Below are positions 5,326 through 6,514 of a stretch of DNA of 6,514 nucleotides, one piece after another. Made by a program: the position numbers and the translations under genes. How positions within the stretch are numbered: the first letter of the stretch is position 1; each line of letters opens with the position of its first letter. The notes under the pieces are model-generated. The model searched no databases, was not told the origin of the DNA, and saw nothing but the letters and a program-made list of their open reading frames with translations. Source of the DNA: Rikenellaceae bacterium (GTDB lineage: Bacteria > Bacteroidota > Bacteroidia > Bacteroidales > UBA932). Location: the NCBI GenBank assembly GCA_900769905.1, contig CAAGIL010000102.1, positions 1 to 6,514 on the forward strand, given 5' to 3'.

Positions 5326-6435
5326 ATGAATGGAGCGAATGATTTTTCAAGACTGGAGCTGAGCCTGTCGGGATGCCGGTATAACTACCGCTATTTCCGC
5401 TCCCTGCTCAAGCGATCCACCAAAATGCTCGTGCTCGTAAAGGCCAATGCCTACGGACACGGCGCGGTGGAGTTTGCCTCTATGCTTCAGGCTGAAGGTG
5501 CTGATTATCTGGCAGTTGCCCTTCCTGTGGAAGGTGTGGAACTCCGCAGCTGCGGCGTGTCCCTGCCTATACTCGTGCTCACGGCCGGCACTGATTTCTT
5601 CCCTGAAATCATCGGCAACCGGCTCGAACCGGGAATACCTAACCTCTACACGCTCAAGGCGTTCTGCGAAGAGTTGGATGCCCGCGGGATGAAGCAGTAT
5701 CCCGTGCACATCAAGCTCGACACCGGTATGCACAGGCTCGGCTTCATGAGCTCCGAGCTCCCTGAACTCTTCGAATTCCTTGCCACCCACGACCAGGTGC
5801 GCGTGCAGTCGGTGTACTCCCACCTCGCCGCCTCCGAAGATCCGGATGAGGATGCGTTCACCCTCGGGCAGATTTCAATGTTCCAGCGCAATGCCCGGGC
5901 CCTGAGCGATGCACTGGGCTACCGCCCTATGTGGCACGTGCTCAATTCGGCCGGCATAGAACGCTTCCCTCAGTTCCAGTTCGACATGGTGCGCCTGGGA
6001 ATAGGGATATACGGCATCAGCGCGATCCCGGGCGTGAAACTCAGGCACGTCGCGTCCCTCAAGGTCAAGGTGTTGCAGGTGAAGCATCTGCGCCCCGAGG
6101 ACGGCACCATAGGCTACGGCCGCCACGGACACGTGGCCCCGGAAGGTTCTGTCATCGCCACCATCCCGGTAGGGTACGCCGACGGTCTGGACAGGCACCT
6201 GGGTTGCGGAGCGGCTTCCTTCAGCGTGAACGGCCACAGGGTGCCGACCATAGGCAACATATGTATGGATATGTGTATGCTGGACGTGAGCGGGGTGGAT
6301 GTCAAGGCAGGGGACACGGTGACCATTTTCGGAGATGATCCGTCCGTGGAGGAACTTGCGGGGATTCTGGGCACCATACCGTATGAAATCCTGACCTCTG
6401 TACCCCGGAGAATTGAGAGAATAATAGTGAAATAA
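5326..6435 (+). CDS. alr: Alanine racemase, stand-alone
   Basis: A 369-residue PLP enzyme of fold type III that interconverts L- and D-alanine in the cytoplasm, supplying D-alanine for peptidoglycan. The N-terminal TIM barrel carries the PLP lysine K39 in VKANAYGHG (38-46), with Y43 nearby. R137 in LDTGMHRLGF (131-140) and N207-S208 are family residues, and R223 in RLGIGIYG (223-230) is placed to contact the PLP ring nitrogen. The C-terminal beta domain supplies the second catalytic base, Y264, in IGYGRHG (262-268), followed by IPVGYADGLDR (280-290) and the substrate-site loop NICMDM (311-316). The length fits a free racemase of 360-390 residues. It is not fused to MurF, an arrangement common in Bacteroidota. 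The ATG at 5326 follows the terminator and candidate promoter. The next gene starts 11 bases after the stop, so the two may be co-transcribed. Confidence 0.97.
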   Translation: MNGANDFSRLELSLSGCRYNYRYFRSLLKRSTKMLVLVKANAYGHGAVEFASMLQAEGADYLAVALPVEGVELRSCGVSLPILVLTAGTDFFPEIIGNRLEPGIPNLYTLKAFCEELDARGMKQYPVHIKLDTGMHRLGFMSSELPELFEFLATHDQVRVQSVYSHLAASEDPDEDAFTLGQISMFQRNARALSDALGYRPMWHVLNSAGIERFPQFQFDMVRLGIGIYGISAIPGVKLRHVASLKVKVLQVKHLRPEDGTIGYGRHGHVAPEGSVIATIPVGYADGLDRHLGCGAASFSVNGHRVPTIGNICMDMCMLDVSGVDVKAGDTVTIFGDDPSVEELAGILGTIPYEILTSVPRRIERIIVK

Positions 6436-6446
6436 AATACAAGAAT

Positions 6447-6514
6447 ATGAAGAAGACCGTATTGCTGGCACTTGCAATGTGCGCAGGACTGAGTCTCCAG
6501 GCTCAGCAGAAAGG
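6447..6514 (+). CDS. N-terminal signal peptide of an exported protein, truncated by window end
   Basis: Only 22 complete codons are visible. They begin MKKTVLLALAMCAGLSLQAQ and go on QK. This is a classic Sec signal peptide: two lysines, a hydrophobic core (residues 4-17), and a likely signal peptidase I site after LQA (residues 17-19), the A-Q junction often seen in Bacteroidota. The cysteine at residue 12 is preceded by LAM, a poor lipobox, so a lipoprotein is less likely. It starts 11 bases after alr, in the same direction, probably in one transcript. The mature protein lies beyond the window and its function cannot be told. Confidence 0.7.
   Translation, partial: MKKTVLLALAMCAGLSLQAQQK

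Overview
The window looks like chromosomal DNA from a member of the Bacteroidota, probably Bacteroidales, with a fairly GC-rich coding complement. Two things point there. Several genes are preceded by the Bacteroidota housekeeping promoter pattern (TTTG, about 20 bases, then TAnnTTTG), and Shine-Dalgarno sequences are mostly weak. Protein features fit as well, such as the 50-residue bL34 and the exported protein with an LQA-Q cleavage site. The species cannot be fixed from the sequence alone.

Left part (1-991), all on the minus strand. From right to left: a TadA-type tRNA adenosine deaminase; a tRNA-Gln(UUG) with its own promoter; and a two-gene unit made of a 53-residue protein followed, with an ATGA stop/start overlap, by the first 38 codons of a GNAT acetyltransferase that runs off the left edge. 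The pair is arranged like a toxin-antitoxin module with a GNAT toxin.

Middle part (1056-5003), plus strand. polA (DNA polymerase I, 863 aa) diverges from tadA across a 64-base gap. It overlaps a sigma-70/ECF-like sigma factor gene by 29 bases, and that gene overlaps rsmG (16S rRNA m7G methyltransferase) by 11 bases, so the three form a tight operon for replication/repair, transcription and ribosome modification. PolA has intact 5'-nuclease and polymerase active sites but appears to have lost the catalytic residues of its 3'-5' proofreading domain. rpmH (bL34) follows, with an excellent promoter match inside the last codons of rsmG.

Right part (5004-6514). A 322-base gene-free stretch holds a strong terminator-like hairpin, a long rod-like RNA hairpin of about 114 bases, a second terminator with a U-tract, and a candidate promoter for the next gene. 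Then come alr (alanine racemase, cell-wall D-alanine supply) and, 11 bases later, the signal peptide of a secreted protein cut off by the right edge.

Most of the window is housekeeping. The parts most worth a second look are the GNAT module with its palindrome-rich promoter, the proofreading-deficient PolA, the sigma factor buried in a housekeeping operon, and the structured RNA candidate between rpmH and alr.
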